Below are positions 18,101 through 25,140 of a stretch of 46,305 bases of DNA, one piece after another. The stretch is from positions 1 through 46,305 of the forward strand of contig CANMUN010000016.1 of NCBI GenBank assembly GCA_947500875.1, given 5' to 3'. Under the pieces are notes generated by a model. It was not told where the DNA came from, made no database searches, and worked only from the letters and a program-made list of their open reading frames with translations. Numbering within the stretch: the stretch's first letter is position 1; every line of letters begins with the position of its first letter. Made by a program: the position numbers and the translations under genes. The stretch is from Flavobacteriales bacterium (lineage in GTDB: Bacteria; Bacteroidota; Bacteroidia; Flavobacteriales_D; Crocinitomicaceae).

Positions 18101-18933
18101 ACCGCTCTATTGAACAAGAGGGAGAATTGTTCGTTGGCGGATTACAACAACGCAAAGAAATGAAAGAAATGGAGGTCTTTATTGCTGAAAACTATCCCTC
18201 CTTGCCTGCCGAGGATCGCAATCGAACGGTGCTGTTGTTTTCGAAAACTCGGATTTTAACCTCTCACCCGGATCTCATTCAAGAGGTTCTCAGCACTGAA
18301 AATCCCTACGAGTTTTTAGAGTTAATTTATAATTTGCAGATAATCCGGAATTTTGTTCAAACCATTTTGACTTCCTCGGAAAGAGCCACAAAAGTAATTC
18401 AAGATTTACGTTCGTACATTAAAGACCAACGGAATACGGAACGAGGGCCGGTGAATTTGCGCAAGAACATTGAAACAGTTTTGAACGTTTTCAACTATGA
18501 AATCAAACGGGCCGTTGAGTTGGTGTTTGATGTAGATGAAACGCTTTTTATAGAAGGATTTGACATTAAACTGTTTCAACTTTGGTCGAATATCATCAAG
18601 AATGCTATCGAGTCCTTGGATCAATTCCGTGAACGAGGAATCATTAAAATCATTTCTGAAACAACAGACGATAAAATTGTTATTCGAATCTCAAACAATG
18701 GCCCCAAAATTCCTGACGAAATTCGAACCAAGATTTTTGAGAAGTTTTTTACCACCAAAGCGGCACGAAACGGTTCCGGTTTAGGGTTGAGCATCGTTCG
18801 TAGCACCCTCGAAGACCATGATGCCTCGATGGACCTCATTTCGGACGATGAATGGACTACTTTTTCCTTTAGCTTCAAGAAGTTGAATTATAAATCAACC
18901 CCAAAAAACTCCGTAGAAATCGAATTATTGTAA
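15154..18933 (+). CDS. H-NOX-linked hybrid sensor kinase: HNOBA, 3 PAS, 2 GAF, HisKA, HATPase
   Basis: The 1259-residue protein has no transmembrane segment. Residues 8-135 resemble the HNOBA domain of soluble guanylate cyclase (NPHTLFVDLELTIVKVGKA, then a YVLHGNPIV strand and SDYHLTLKDFSQQNYIAEYL), followed by a coiled coil at 136-168. PAS-type domains lie at about 172-262, 285-405 and 422-533, and GAF-type domains at about 545-705 and 735-885. A second coiled coil leads to the phospho-acceptor H943 (GIAHDLNTPLG). About 100 extra residues separate this helix from the second dimerisation helix near 1070-1092. The ATPase has N1150 (IIKNAIES), G1 with SNNGPKI instead of DxG, and GSGLGLSIV. The ATG at 15154, not the TTG at 15148, is chosen because it couples to the H-NOX stop. 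Confidence 0.93.
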   Translation: MHSQGLDFDQLFAALEFANPHTLFVDLELTIVKVGKAFKKSSTRCKEGEHFNEVFRWLPGNGFEKLTVDRQILQFVESTTGHQRYKISGRKTDWGYVLHGNPIVNAEFHISDYHLTLKDFSQQNYIAEYLFLLQSSSKALEELQTINKEYLEKNKALEQSREELISTALFPNENPNPVLRVDDNFSLLYSNPASKVFLGDFSFDHGVLTDPELRESLSMIINDQKDISYFNFDRNKRTYLLNIRCNSVQRFFNIYATDITRFVELEEEKEREMKLLNNRLEEQQQFYEYILNNIPSDIAVFDEQHRYLFVNPQGIKNDELRKWILGKDDFEYCSYRGLPEDGARYRREKFLEVLRENKEVEWEDDRMDRYGNRSVIMRRMRPIFNAATHKTNVVGYGIDITQRKLAEERLVQSKIRLQLQEQFLNASSDAIQVAGQDGYFVYINQAASDRLGITADKILDYKVSDIDPQFKDPKAWKEHLAFLKKHGEFSAESLNVNQKTGEVIDVEVKVRYLEIDGEGYIIAASRDISERKLNERILKNKTEFQRLIMEVATEFIDVQQNDLQQLINNTLARLGNFMQVDRVYIFDYNHERETTSNTYEWAAEGVDPEIDNLQDIPYEYVPVWIETHFQGKNIEVENTSLLPDGGFKELLLEQNIKSLIALPMMLEGVCIGFVGLDSVKDYRRFYEDEKVLLNLLSRMLVNVKERIRATTAIYESNEKIRVINEELQRILQAEKTVNLLADSFLTGNNYEDICWDIVENIITQLDFEDCVIYKADGKELVQIAAMGNKTRRRRELDRALRIPVGQGIVGTVAKTGKPLLISDTSSDDRYIVDDQMRLSELAVPIKIGRKVWGVIDSENRNKHFFTQLHERVLLTVANMLSQKIEAIEEQTMKEKLQKEIVAMNQELESRVIEETNRNIELSKSITDQEKLVTIGEIASGIAHDLNTPLGAIKIGAESIRYTIDNLLNVVSLCTDRQIQFALNRSIEQEGELFVGGLQQRKEMKEMEVFIAENYPSLPAEDRNRTVLLFSKTRILTSHPDLIQEVLSTENPYEFLELIYNLQIIRNFVQTILTSSERATKVIQDLRSYIKDQRNTERGPVNLRKNIETVLNVFNYEIKRAVELVFDVDETLFIEGFDIKLFQLWSNIIKNAIESLDQFRERGIIKIISETTDDKIVIRISNNGPKIPDEIRTKIFEKFFTTKAARNGSGLGLSIVRSTLEDHDASMDLISDDEWTTFSFSFKKLNYKSTPKNSVEIELL

Positions 18934-18941
18934 TAACTTTG
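18934..18941 (+). promoter_or_regulatory. Possible separate -7 box for the response regulator
   Basis: TAACTTTG lies directly after the kinase stop and ends four bases before the regulator ATG. It would give a leaderless transcript; with no -33 element it may be chance. Confidence 0.35.
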
Positions 18942-18945
18942 CCGC

Positions 18946-19353
18946 ATGGATGATTTAAAATACGCCGTTGTTTGTGTGGACGATGATCCCTACATTCTTC
19001 AAATGCTCGGATTTCAATTGAGTAAAATTGTTGATCAAAAATGCACACTCCTCGAGTATTTTACCGACCCTCAACTTGCGCTTGCCAACATCGATGAATT
19101 GGTGGTAGAAAAAATCGACATTATTTTCATCATTGTTGATTATCAAATGCCCGAAATGACGGGAGGTCAGCTCGTAAGGTCCATCAAATTGAAATATCCG
19201 GACCTCAAATGTGTTATGCTTTCAGGGCATGCTAACGACATTTCTGTGGATGATTTAGTGAATGAGAACCTTTTAGACGCCTTCATTTCAAAACCGTGGG
19301 ATGAAGATGTTTTGTTCGATGCTATTCGCCCAATATTGGATAAAATTAACTAA
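18946..19353 (+). CDS. Single-domain response regulator
   Basis: The 135-residue protein is a receiver domain only. The acidic pocket is D12-D14 (CVDDDPYI), the phosphorylated residue is D65 (IIVDYQMPEMTG), the switch Ser is S93 (MLSGHA) and the invariant Lys is K116 (ISKPWDED). There is no output domain, so it signals by protein contact or as a phosphotransfer intermediate, like CheY or Spo0F. It follows the H-NOX-linked kinase by 12 bases and is its obvious phosphate acceptor. Three bases separate it from the saccharopine dehydrogenase-family gene. Confidence 0.93.
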   Translation: MDDLKYAVVCVDDDPYILQMLGFQLSKIVDQKCTLLEYFTDPQLALANIDELVVEKIDIIFIIVDYQMPEMTGGQLVRSIKLKYPDLKCVMLSGHANDISVDDLVNENLLDAFISKPWDEDVLFDAIRPILDKIN

Positions 19354-19356
19354 GGC

Positions 19357-20694
19357 ATGAAGGTTATTTTGGTTTTAGGGGCAGGGTTATCCTCTGCGTC
19401 CTTGTTCCGTTATTTGGTGGAGCGCTTGGAACTTCATTCTTGGAGGCTTGTAGTTGCGAATTCCAACGTTGATGCCTTGCGGGTTCAATACGAAAGCCAT
19501 CCGCGTATAACGCTTGAAACACTGGATGCCACGGACCAAGAGCGCCGTAGAAGTCTTATCGCGCTGTCGGATTTGGTGATTTCCATGCTCCCTGCCCGCT
19601 TTCATGTGGACATTGCCAAGGATTGCATCGATTTAGGAAAAAACTTGATCACCCCGAGTTACGTTTCTGCAGAGATGAGCGCATTGCATGACCAAGCTGC
19701 TCTCAAAGGAGTCACCATCATGAACGAAACGGGTGTAGATCCCGGGATAGACCACATGAGTGCGGTTAAAATCATCGAGGAAATCGAAGGGAAAGGAGCT
19801 AAACTGCTCAGCTTTAAGTCGTTTTGCGGAGGATTGATTGCCCCTGAATCCGACGATAATTTGTGGCATTATAAGTTTACTTGGAACCCGAGAAACGTTG
19901 TTTTGGCTGGACAGGGAGGAGTCGCCGCTTTTCGTCAGAACAAAGAACTGAAATACATTCCGTATAATCAACTTTTCAAAAGAACCGAACGTTTTGAAAT
20001 TGAAGGTTACGGTTCTTTTGACGGATATGCGAACAGAGACTCCTTGAAATACCTCGATCTTTACAACATCTCGGCGGTGGAGACCATGTACCGCGGAACC
20101 TTGAGAAGGCCTAATTATTGCCAGGCATGGGATGTACTGGTAGAATTGGGGCTTACCGAAGATGGGTATGTTTTGGAAAACAGCCGAAACTTAACGCCAC
20201 GACAACTGCTCAACGCATTTTTACCCTACCATCCAAAGGATTCGGTTGAGACAAAATTGCAACGGTTTCTTCGAGAGGATAGAAAGCATCTTTTCCCATT
20301 GTTTGAAGAAATTGGGTTGTTCCGCAATTCAGAGCCGATTTACTGCGAAGATGCGAGTCCAGCACGCTTGCTGCAAGCGCTTTTAGAAAAGGCTTGGACG
20401 CTCAACAATTGGGACAAGGACATGCTGGTCATGCTCCATGAATTTGAATACGAGTTAAAGGATAAAAAGTACAAATTGCTCTCGTCGATGGTTTCGCTGG
20501 GCGAGGACCGAAATTTCACCGCCATGGCGAATACCGTTGGGCTTCCCATTGGAATAATTGCAAAACACATGCTACAAGGTTACAGCAAACCCGGTGTACA
20601 ACTTCCCATTGATGCGAAGCTGTACCTGCCAGTGTTGGAGGAATTGAAATCCCTCGGCATTGAATTTATCGATAACTTAGTAGAAAATGATTAG
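19357..20694 (+). CDS. Saccharopine dehydrogenase family protein (LYS9-like)
   Basis: The 445-residue cytoplasmic enzyme has an N-terminal Rossmann fold (VLGAGLSSASLFRYL), followed by VISMLPARFHVDIAKDCID and the signature NETGVDPGIDHMSAVKII. The C-terminal half contains the saccharopine dehydrogenase-type domain (RGTLRRPNYCQAWDVLVELG). Such enzymes form or cleave saccharopine in lysine metabolism, or act on related carboxy-amines. Which reaction is catalysed here cannot be told. No lysine ketoglutarate reductase gene is adjacent. It sits three bases behind the response regulator, and its own stop is three bases before the next gene. Confidence 0.9.
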   Translation: MKVILVLGAGLSSASLFRYLVERLELHSWRLVVANSNVDALRVQYESHPRITLETLDATDQERRRSLIALSDLVISMLPARFHVDIAKDCIDLGKNLITPSYVSAEMSALHDQAALKGVTIMNETGVDPGIDHMSAVKIIEEIEGKGAKLLSFKSFCGGLIAPESDDNLWHYKFTWNPRNVVLAGQGGVAAFRQNKELKYIPYNQLFKRTERFEIEGYGSFDGYANRDSLKYLDLYNISAVETMYRGTLRRPNYCQAWDVLVELGLTEDGYVLENSRNLTPRQLLNAFLPYHPKDSVETKLQRFLREDRKHLFPLFEEIGLFRNSEPIYCEDASPARLLQALLEKAWTLNNWDKDMLVMLHEFEYELKDKKYKLLSSMVSLGEDRNFTAMANTVGLPIGIIAKHMLQGYSKPGVQLPIDAKLYLPVLEELKSLGIEFIDNLVEND

Positions 20695-20697
20695 AAA

Positions 20698-21003
20698 ATG
20701 GAAGAACAAGAAAACCAAATGAACATTGAACTCAGCGAGGAAATCGCTTTAGGAGTTTATTCGAATTTAGCGGTAATTACCCACTCTCCTGCGGAGGTTG
20801 TGTGCGATTTTATTCAAATTATGCCGGGAATGCCCAAAGGCAAAGTTCGTTCACGCATCTTAATGACCCCGCAAAACGCCAAACGCTTTCTCAACGCATT
20901 AGCAGATAACCTGAGCAAGTATGAGCAGAATTTTGGAGCCATCGAAGAACCACATCCCGGTATGCCTCCAATGAACTTTGGAACTCCAAATACGATGGCT
21001 TGA
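20698..21003 (+). CDS. DUF3467 family protein
   Basis: The 101-residue protein matches the small DUF3467 family: an acidic N-terminus (LSEEIALGVYSNLAVITHSPAEVVCDFIQIMPG), a basic centre (GKVRSRILMTPQNAKRFLNAL) and a proline-rich tail. No signal peptide or membrane helix is present. The fold of the family suggests a short beta hairpin plus helix. No function is known. It lies between the saccharopine dehydrogenase-family gene and a glycosyltransferase, with a stop overlapping the next start (TGATG). Confidence 0.88.
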   Translation: MEEQENQMNIELSEEIALGVYSNLAVITHSPAEVVCDFIQIMPGMPKGKVRSRILMTPQNAKRFLNALADNLSKYEQNFGAIEEPHPGMPPMNFGTPNTMA

Positions 21004-21914
21004 TGCTCAGCGTTGGTATTCCTGTACACAACAAGAATATAACGCAATTGCTGTCGGAATTATCCCGTCAATCCGTGCCCTTCGGAGCTTTGGTAGAAGT
21101 ATTAGTATTTAACGATGGATCCTCTTCCCCGGTGCATGACGGGTTGCATCTTTTTCCCGAGGTTAGGGTCATTTATAGTCAAGAAAACGTGGGCAGAAGT
21201 GCCGCCCGAAATCGATTGGCTAAGGAAGCTAAAGGTCCTTTTGTTCTATTTCTTGATTCGGGATCTGAAATAATAAACCCACAATTTTTGAAAGATTGGT
21301 TAACGCTGCTCAAGGAACCCAAGGGCCTGGTTTATTTCGGTGGAAGCAAGTACGCCCAGGGGCCGCCCGATGCAGCCTATCAATTGCGTTGGCGTGTTGG
21401 CCATGCCCGAGAAAGCAAATCCTTGGAGTATCGTACGAAAAATCCAACTTCCTTTAAAACGAACAATTCAGTCATCCATCAACAAGTATTAAATGCCTTG
21501 AAATTCGAGGAGAGGTTGATTGCTTACGGTCATGAAGACACGCTTTTTGGATTCGAATTATCGCAATTAGGCATTGAAATCCACCATGTTGATAATCCGG
21601 TAAAGAATCAAATCAAGGACAGCAACGAAGCATTTTTAAATAAGACCAAGAATGCAGTTGAGAACCTCTTGTTGGCGCGAAACCTGTCATCCTCGCCCGA
21701 GTGTTTTAAGCATCAAGTTAAACTGTTAAAATGCTACGAAAGGATAAAAGCATTTCACGTGCAATTCCTACTAACGCTTCTGGAAAAATCGTTGATTCGA
21801 AGATTGGAGAAGCAATTGAAGCAAGGAAATGCCTTTCTGTTACTTCAAAAATTTGACCTGTATAAATTATTGCTGCTGCACAAAGCATCGCGTCAAAACA
21901 CTAAAGTTGGCTGA
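21003..21914 (+). CDS. Family 2 glycosyltransferase
   Basis: The 303-residue cytoplasmic protein has a GT-A fold: SVGIPVHNKN at the start, VFNDGSSSP for the nucleotide, NVGRSAARNRLAKEAKG, and LFLDSGSEI where most GT2 enzymes carry a DxD metal motif. Here the third position is Gly, so metal binding may differ. A later GHEDTLFGFEL segment is typical for the acceptor-side ED motif. The C-terminus is helical and basic and may associate with membrane. The start overlaps the DUF3467 stop; the TTG at 21000 is rejected. The 3' end overlaps the convergent GT4 gene by 14 bases. Sugar and acceptor are unknown. Confidence 0.87.
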   Translation: MLSVGIPVHNKNITQLLSELSRQSVPFGALVEVLVFNDGSSSPVHDGLHLFPEVRVIYSQENVGRSAARNRLAKEAKGPFVLFLDSGSEIINPQFLKDWLTLLKEPKGLVYFGGSKYAQGPPDAAYQLRWRVGHARESKSLEYRTKNPTSFKTNNSVIHQQVLNALKFEERLIAYGHEDTLFGFELSQLGIEIHHVDNPVKNQIKDSNEAFLNKTKNAVENLLLARNLSSSPECFKHQVKLLKCYERIKAFHVQFLLTLLEKSLIRRLEKQLKQGNAFLLLQKFDLYKLLLLHKASRQNTKVG

Positions 21915-23013
21915 GAAGCTCAACCAATGCCTGTTCTTCGTTTTCCCAATGCTCCGTTTGGGAGGCACCTGAACTCTGTTGTTTATACCGAGAAAGTTGT
22001 TCCGGGTTTTCTTGAAAATACCGAAGGCTTTCAGCGATGGATATCGGCGTTACCTGCGGCATGACCACCCCACAATCGTATTTCTTAACAAGGCGGCTGA
22101 TCTCAGGTTGAGGACCGCACAATACAGCAATTCCAGCGTGGAAGTAATCAAAAATTTTATTCGGGAGCGCCAATTGAAAATTCAAACAGGGATGAGTGTC
22201 GAAGGCTAGACCAACATCCGCCATTTGAGTGTAGGCCATCATCTCGTGATAGGGTAAACGGGGAATAAATCGAATGAGCGGGTTTAACTTGAGGGACGCG
22301 CACAGGTTTTGAGCCTCCTTCAAGGCATTTCCAGATCCAATGACCAATAAACTTACATGCTCTAATAGGCCAATAGCTTCAACGGTTTCGGTTAAACCTC
22401 TTCCGTTATTCAAACCCGACCCTTGCAAAACACACAGCAAGTGATTCGCGGGAATTCCTAAATCTTCTCTTGAATGTGCAGCGCTCAAGTGGGACTTATT
22501 AGGAACATTGCGCACAACGTTAAAATGCAACCGATATCGAAGTTGAAACTGTTCCGCAAGTGATTGATTAACGGTTATCCGAAGGTCCGCTTTTGGCACA
22601 AAGGTTTTTTCCACCCATTTCCACAAGTTCTTTTTGAGGGCTTGGTTTTCAAGTTCGGGAACATCGGTAAAGAGCTCGTGTGCATCGAAAACCAATTTTT
22701 GCTTTTTGATGCATTTCATTAGGTAACAAGGCACTAGGGTATCTAGATCATTGGACCAAAGAATGGATTTGGGTTGGACAAGTAAAAAGAAAAAGAGCCT
22801 TAGGTTGAAGAATGCGTAGAAAAGCGGACCGGTTTGGAAGACCATGGAAAATCGCTTAACCCGATAGGGTAAAGGTGGAAGGTCTAGGCTTGCAGCAGTT
22901 TTTCGCGCAACAACGGTTACGCTATAACCATTGTTTATCAGGGTTTTACAGTGCCTTTGAACCCTTTGATCCGTAACGACATCTGAACTAACGCAGAAAA
23001 GAATGTTTTTCAT
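21901..23013 (-). CDS. Family 4 glycosyltransferase
   Basis: The 370-residue protein has a GT-B fold: an N-terminal acceptor domain (ILFCVSSDVVTDQRVQRHCKTLINNG) with LVFDAHELFTDVPE, and a C-terminal nucleotide-sugar domain (LCVLQGSGLNNGRGL, PLIRFIPRLPYHEMMAY, then PNKIFDYFHAGIAVL). A longer frame begins at 23157, but the added 48 residues overlap the promoter box at 23024-23031 and run toward the tRNA genes. The ATG at 23013 gives the normal family N-terminus. It probably builds a surface polysaccharide or glycolipid. It is monocistronic and convergent with the GT2 gene. Confidence 0.9.
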   Translation of the reverse strand: MKNILFCVSSDVVTDQRVQRHCKTLINNGYSVTVVARKTAASLDLPPLPYRVKRFSMVFQTGPLFYAFFNLRLFFFLLVQPKSILWSNDLDTLVPCYLMKCIKKQKLVFDAHELFTDVPELENQALKKNLWKWVEKTFVPKADLRITVNQSLAEQFQLRYRLHFNVVRNVPNKSHLSAAHSREDLGIPANHLLCVLQGSGLNNGRGLTETVEAIGLLEHVSLLVIGSGNALKEAQNLCASLKLNPLIRFIPRLPYHEMMAYTQMADVGLAFDTHPCLNFQLALPNKIFDYFHAGIAVLCGPQPEISRLVKKYDCGVVMPQVTPISIAESLRYFQENPEQLSRYKQQSSGASQTEHWENEEQALVELLSQL

Positions 23014-23023
23014 CAATGAAGAC

Positions 23024-23031
23024 CAAAAATA
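23024..23031 (-). promoter_or_regulatory. -7 box for the GT4 gene
   Basis: Minus-strand TATTTTTG is a perfect TAnnTTTG box ten bases before the ATG at 23013, which supports that start. Confidence 0.5.
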
Positions 23032-23083
23032 GTCAAAGAGCGTAAGGACTTTTACGAAATATGAAAAAAAGCCCGAAATATTT

Positions 23084-23112
23084 TTTGGAATCGAAAAAAG
23101 CTTATACCTTTG
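23084..23112 (+). promoter_or_regulatory. Promoter of the tRNA-tuf cluster
   Basis: TTTG at 23084 and TACCTTTG at 23105 form a full -33/-7 pair with 17-base spacing, about 48 bases before the first tRNA. This is the best complete Bacteroidota promoter in the window and fits strong expression of the tRNAs, tuf and probably the downstream genes. Confidence 0.8.
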
Positions 23113-23159
23113 CAGTCCGAAAATCTCGGGGTGTTCTTTTTTTATTGTTACCAACATTC

Positions 23160-23233
23160 GCCGATGTAGCTCAGTTGGCCAGAGCAGCTGATTTGTAATC
23201 AGCTGGTCGGGGGTTCGAATCCCTCCATCGGCT
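23160..23233 (+). tRNA. tRNA-Thr (anticodon TGT)
   Basis: A full cloverleaf is visible: acceptor GCCGATG with CATCGGC, D arm with AGCTCAGTTGG, anticodon stem GCTGA/TCAGC with loop TTTGTAA, and T arm with GGTTCGAATCC. The discriminator base is T and no CCA is encoded. Confidence 0.97.
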
Positions 23234-23243
23234 CGTAATTGTT

Positions 23244-23326
23244 GGGGAGATACTCAAGCGGCCAACGAGGACAGACTGTAAATCTGTTGGTTCATACCTT
23301 CGCAGGTTCGAATCCTGCTCTCCCCA
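23244..23326 (+). tRNA. tRNA-Tyr (anticodon GTA)
   Basis: Acceptor GGGGAGA pairs with TCTCCCC. The anticodon stem ACAGA/TCTGT holds loop CTGTAAA. A long variable arm of the class II type is present, and the T arm has GGTTCGAATCC. Discriminator A; no encoded CCA. Confidence 0.97.
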
Positions 23327-23347
23327 CAAAGATGTTAATTGTTTAAA

Positions 23348-23420
23348 GCGGGAGTAGCTCAGTTGGTAGAGCGTCAGCCTTCCAAGCTGAATGTCGCGAG
23401 TTCGAACCTCGTCTCCCGCT
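23348..23420 (+). tRNA. tRNA-Gly (anticodon TCC)
   Basis: Acceptor GCGGGAG pairs with CTCCCGC. Anticodon stem TCAGC/GCTGA with loop CTTCCAA, and a normal T arm with AGTTCGAACCT. Discriminator T; no encoded CCA. Confidence 0.97.
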
Positions 23421-23427
23421 CAACTGT

Positions 23428-23499
23428 GCCGGTGTAGCTCAGGGGTAGAGCGCTTCCTTGGTAAGGAAGAGGTCACGAGTTCAAATCTCGTCATTGGCT
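23428..23499 (+). tRNA. tRNA-Thr (anticodon GGT)
   Basis: Acceptor GCCGGTG pairs with CATTGGC through two G-T wobbles. The anticodon stem CTTCC/GGAAG has loop TTGGTAA with GGT. The T arm has GAGTTCAAATCTC. It complements the TGT isoacceptor at the cluster start. Confidence 0.95.
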
Positions 23500-23574
23500 C
23501 TAAGCCTGAGTAAAGGTTTGTTTTTTTTGTTTTTGGAATTTATAGGAGTATTAACTAAGTAATAAATAAGTAAA

Positions 23575-24762
23575 ATGGCTAAGGAAAATTTCGATCGTTC
23601 GAAACCGCACGTCAACATTGGTACCATTGGGCACGTTGACCACGGTAAAACTACGCTTACCGCTGCAATTTCCAGCGTGTTAGCATCTAAAGGTCTTGCG
23701 CAAGTAAGAGACTTCTCTTCAATTGATAACGCTCCTGAAGAGAAGGAAAGAGGTATCACAATTAATACTTCGCACATTGAATATGAAACAGTAGTGCGTC
23801 ACTACGCACACGTTGACTGTCCAGGTCACGCCGACTACGTTAAAAACATGGTTACGGGTGCTGCGCAGATGGACGGTGCTATTTTGGTTGTTGCTGCAAC
23901 TGATGGTCCAATGCCGCAAACACGTGAGCACATCCTACTAGGTCGTCAGGTTGGTGTTCCACGTTTGGTTGTTTTCATGAACAAAGTGGACATGGTAGAC
24001 GATCCAGAATTGTTGGAACTTGTTGAGATGGAGGTGCGTGAGTTGTTGTCGTTCTACAAGTACGACGGTGACAATGCTCCGGTTATCCAAGGTTCTGCCC
24101 TAGGTGCATTGAACGGTGAGCCACAGTGGGTTGCTACGGTAGAAGCGTTGATGGATGCTGTAGATACCTACATCGAACTTCCACCGCGTGATAAAGATAA
24201 GCCGTTCCTTATGCCGATTGAGGATGTATTTACGATTACTGGTCGTGGTACAGTTGCAACAGGACGTATCGAAACAGGAGTAATTAACTCAGGTGAGGCG
24301 GTTGATATCTTGGGAATGGGGGACACAAAATTGAGCTCTACCGTTACCGGTGTTGAGATGTTCCGTAAAATCCTTGACCGAGGTGAAGCTGGAGATAACG
24401 TAGGTTTGTTGTTACGTGGAATTGAAAAAACACAAATCCGTCGTGGAATGGTTATTTGCAAGCCAGGTTCAACCAAGCCATACCAAGATTTCAAGGCTGA
24501 AATTTATGTTTTGAAGAAAGAAGAGGGTGGTCGTCACACGCCGTTCCAAAACAAATACCGTCCGCAGTTCTATTTTAGAACAACTGACGTAACCGGAGAG
24601 ATCACACTTACAGATGGTCGTGAAATGGTTATGCCAGGGGACAACGTAAGTATTAATGTTAAGTTAATTGTTCCAGTTGCCATGGATAAAGGTCTTCGTT
24701 TCGCAATCCGTGAAGGAGGTCGAACCGTTGGTGCGGGTCAGGTAACTGAAATTATATCTTAA
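23575..24762 (+). CDS. tuf: Elongation factor Tu
   Basis: The 395-residue GTPase delivers aminoacyl-tRNA to the ribosome. G1 is GHVDHGKT, the switch region has [13 protein letters not shown]3 is DCPGHADY and G4 is NKVD; domains 2 and 3 follow with normal length. Its place between four tRNA genes and tRNA-Trp-secE is the usual Bacteroidota order. Codon use is that of a highly expressed gene (many GGT, CGT and GTT codons). The 75-base leader after tRNA-Thr shows no independent TAnnTTTG box, so it is probably read from the tRNA promoter. Confidence 0.99.
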   Translation: MAKENFDRSKPHVNIGTIGHVDHGKTTLTAAISSVLASKGLAQVRDFSSIDNAPEEKERGITINTSHIEYETVVRHYAHVDCPGHADYVKNMVTGAAQMDGAILVVAATDGPMPQTREHILLGRQVGVPRLVVFMNKVDMVDDPELLELVEMEVRELLSFYKYDGDNAPVIQGSALGALNGEPQWVATVEALMDAVDTYIELPPRDKDKPFLMPIEDVFTITGRGTVATGRIETGVINSGEAVDILGMGDTKLSSTVTGVEMFRKILDRGEAGDNVGLLLRGIEKTQIRRGMVICKPGSTKPYQDFKAEIYVLKKEEGGRHTPFQNKYRPQFYFRTTDVTGEITLTDGREMVMPGDNVSINVKLIVPVAMDKGLRFAIREGGRTVGAGQVTEIIS

Positions 24763-24789
24763 TAATTAGAGTTATAGAATAAGTTTAAG

Positions 24790-24815
24790 AGAGGAGGTGT
24801 GAAAACATCTCCTCT
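24790..24815 (+). other. Strong RNA hairpin between tuf and tRNA-Trp
   Basis: AGAGGAGGTGT pairs with ACATCTCCTCT over 11 base pairs (one G-T) around a GAAA tetraloop. It lies 27 bases after the tuf stop and six before tRNA-Trp. It is followed by TTGTTAA, not a T run, so it is more likely a processing or attenuation site than a full terminator. Confidence 0.65.
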
Positions 24816-24821
24816 TGTTAA

Positions 24822-24894
24822 ACGGGCGTAGCTCAGCTGGTAGAGTAGTGGTCTCCAAAACCATTGGTCGTGGGTTCGAATCCTACCGCCCGTG
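24822..24894 (+). tRNA. tRNA-Trp (anticodon CCA)
   Basis: Acceptor ACGGGCG pairs with CGCCCGT; the anticodon stem GTGGT/ACCAT has loop CTCCAAA; the T arm has GGTTCGAATCC. Discriminator G, no encoded CCA. It sits in its usual place before secE. Confidence 0.97.
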
Positions 24895-24913
24895 CAAAAT
24901 AAAATGATACATC

Positions 24914-25129
24914 GTGTTTCAATCCGTTAGAACCTACATCATAGACACTTATTCCGAGATGGTCAACAATGTAACTTGGCCAACCTGGAAAGAGTTGCAA
25001 AACAATACCATTATCGTTTTGGTGTCCATTGTTATTTTCTCATTGGTCATATTTTTAATGGATTATACCTTTGGAATTTCTGGTAATCCTGGGGACATGT
25101 GGAGAGGGTTATTAGGTTTTATTTATTAA
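24914..25129 (+). CDS. secE: Preprotein translocase subunit SecE
   Basis: The 71-residue inner-membrane protein stabilises SecY in the SecYEG channel. It has the amphipathic segment ending in NNVTWPTWKEL and a single transmembrane helix at about 32-51, the minimal one-helix form. The start is GTG; an ATG ten bases upstream is in another frame. It lies directly before nusG, the conserved pairing. Confidence 0.94.
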   Translation: MFQSVRTYIIDTYSEMVNNVTWPTWKELQNNTIIVLVSIVIFSLVIFLMDYTFGISGNPGDMWRGLLGFIY

Positions 25130-25140
25130 GTCGAAAATAA

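Noticed and set aside
23014..23157. 48-residue N-terminal extension of the GT4 protein.
   Set aside because: It covers a perfect minus-strand promoter box, overlaps the tRNA promoter and adds residues not typical of the family.
23160..23499. Similar tRNA stretches taken as a repeat array.
   Set aside because: The similarity is the common tRNA D and T arms; each unit folds as a different tRNA.
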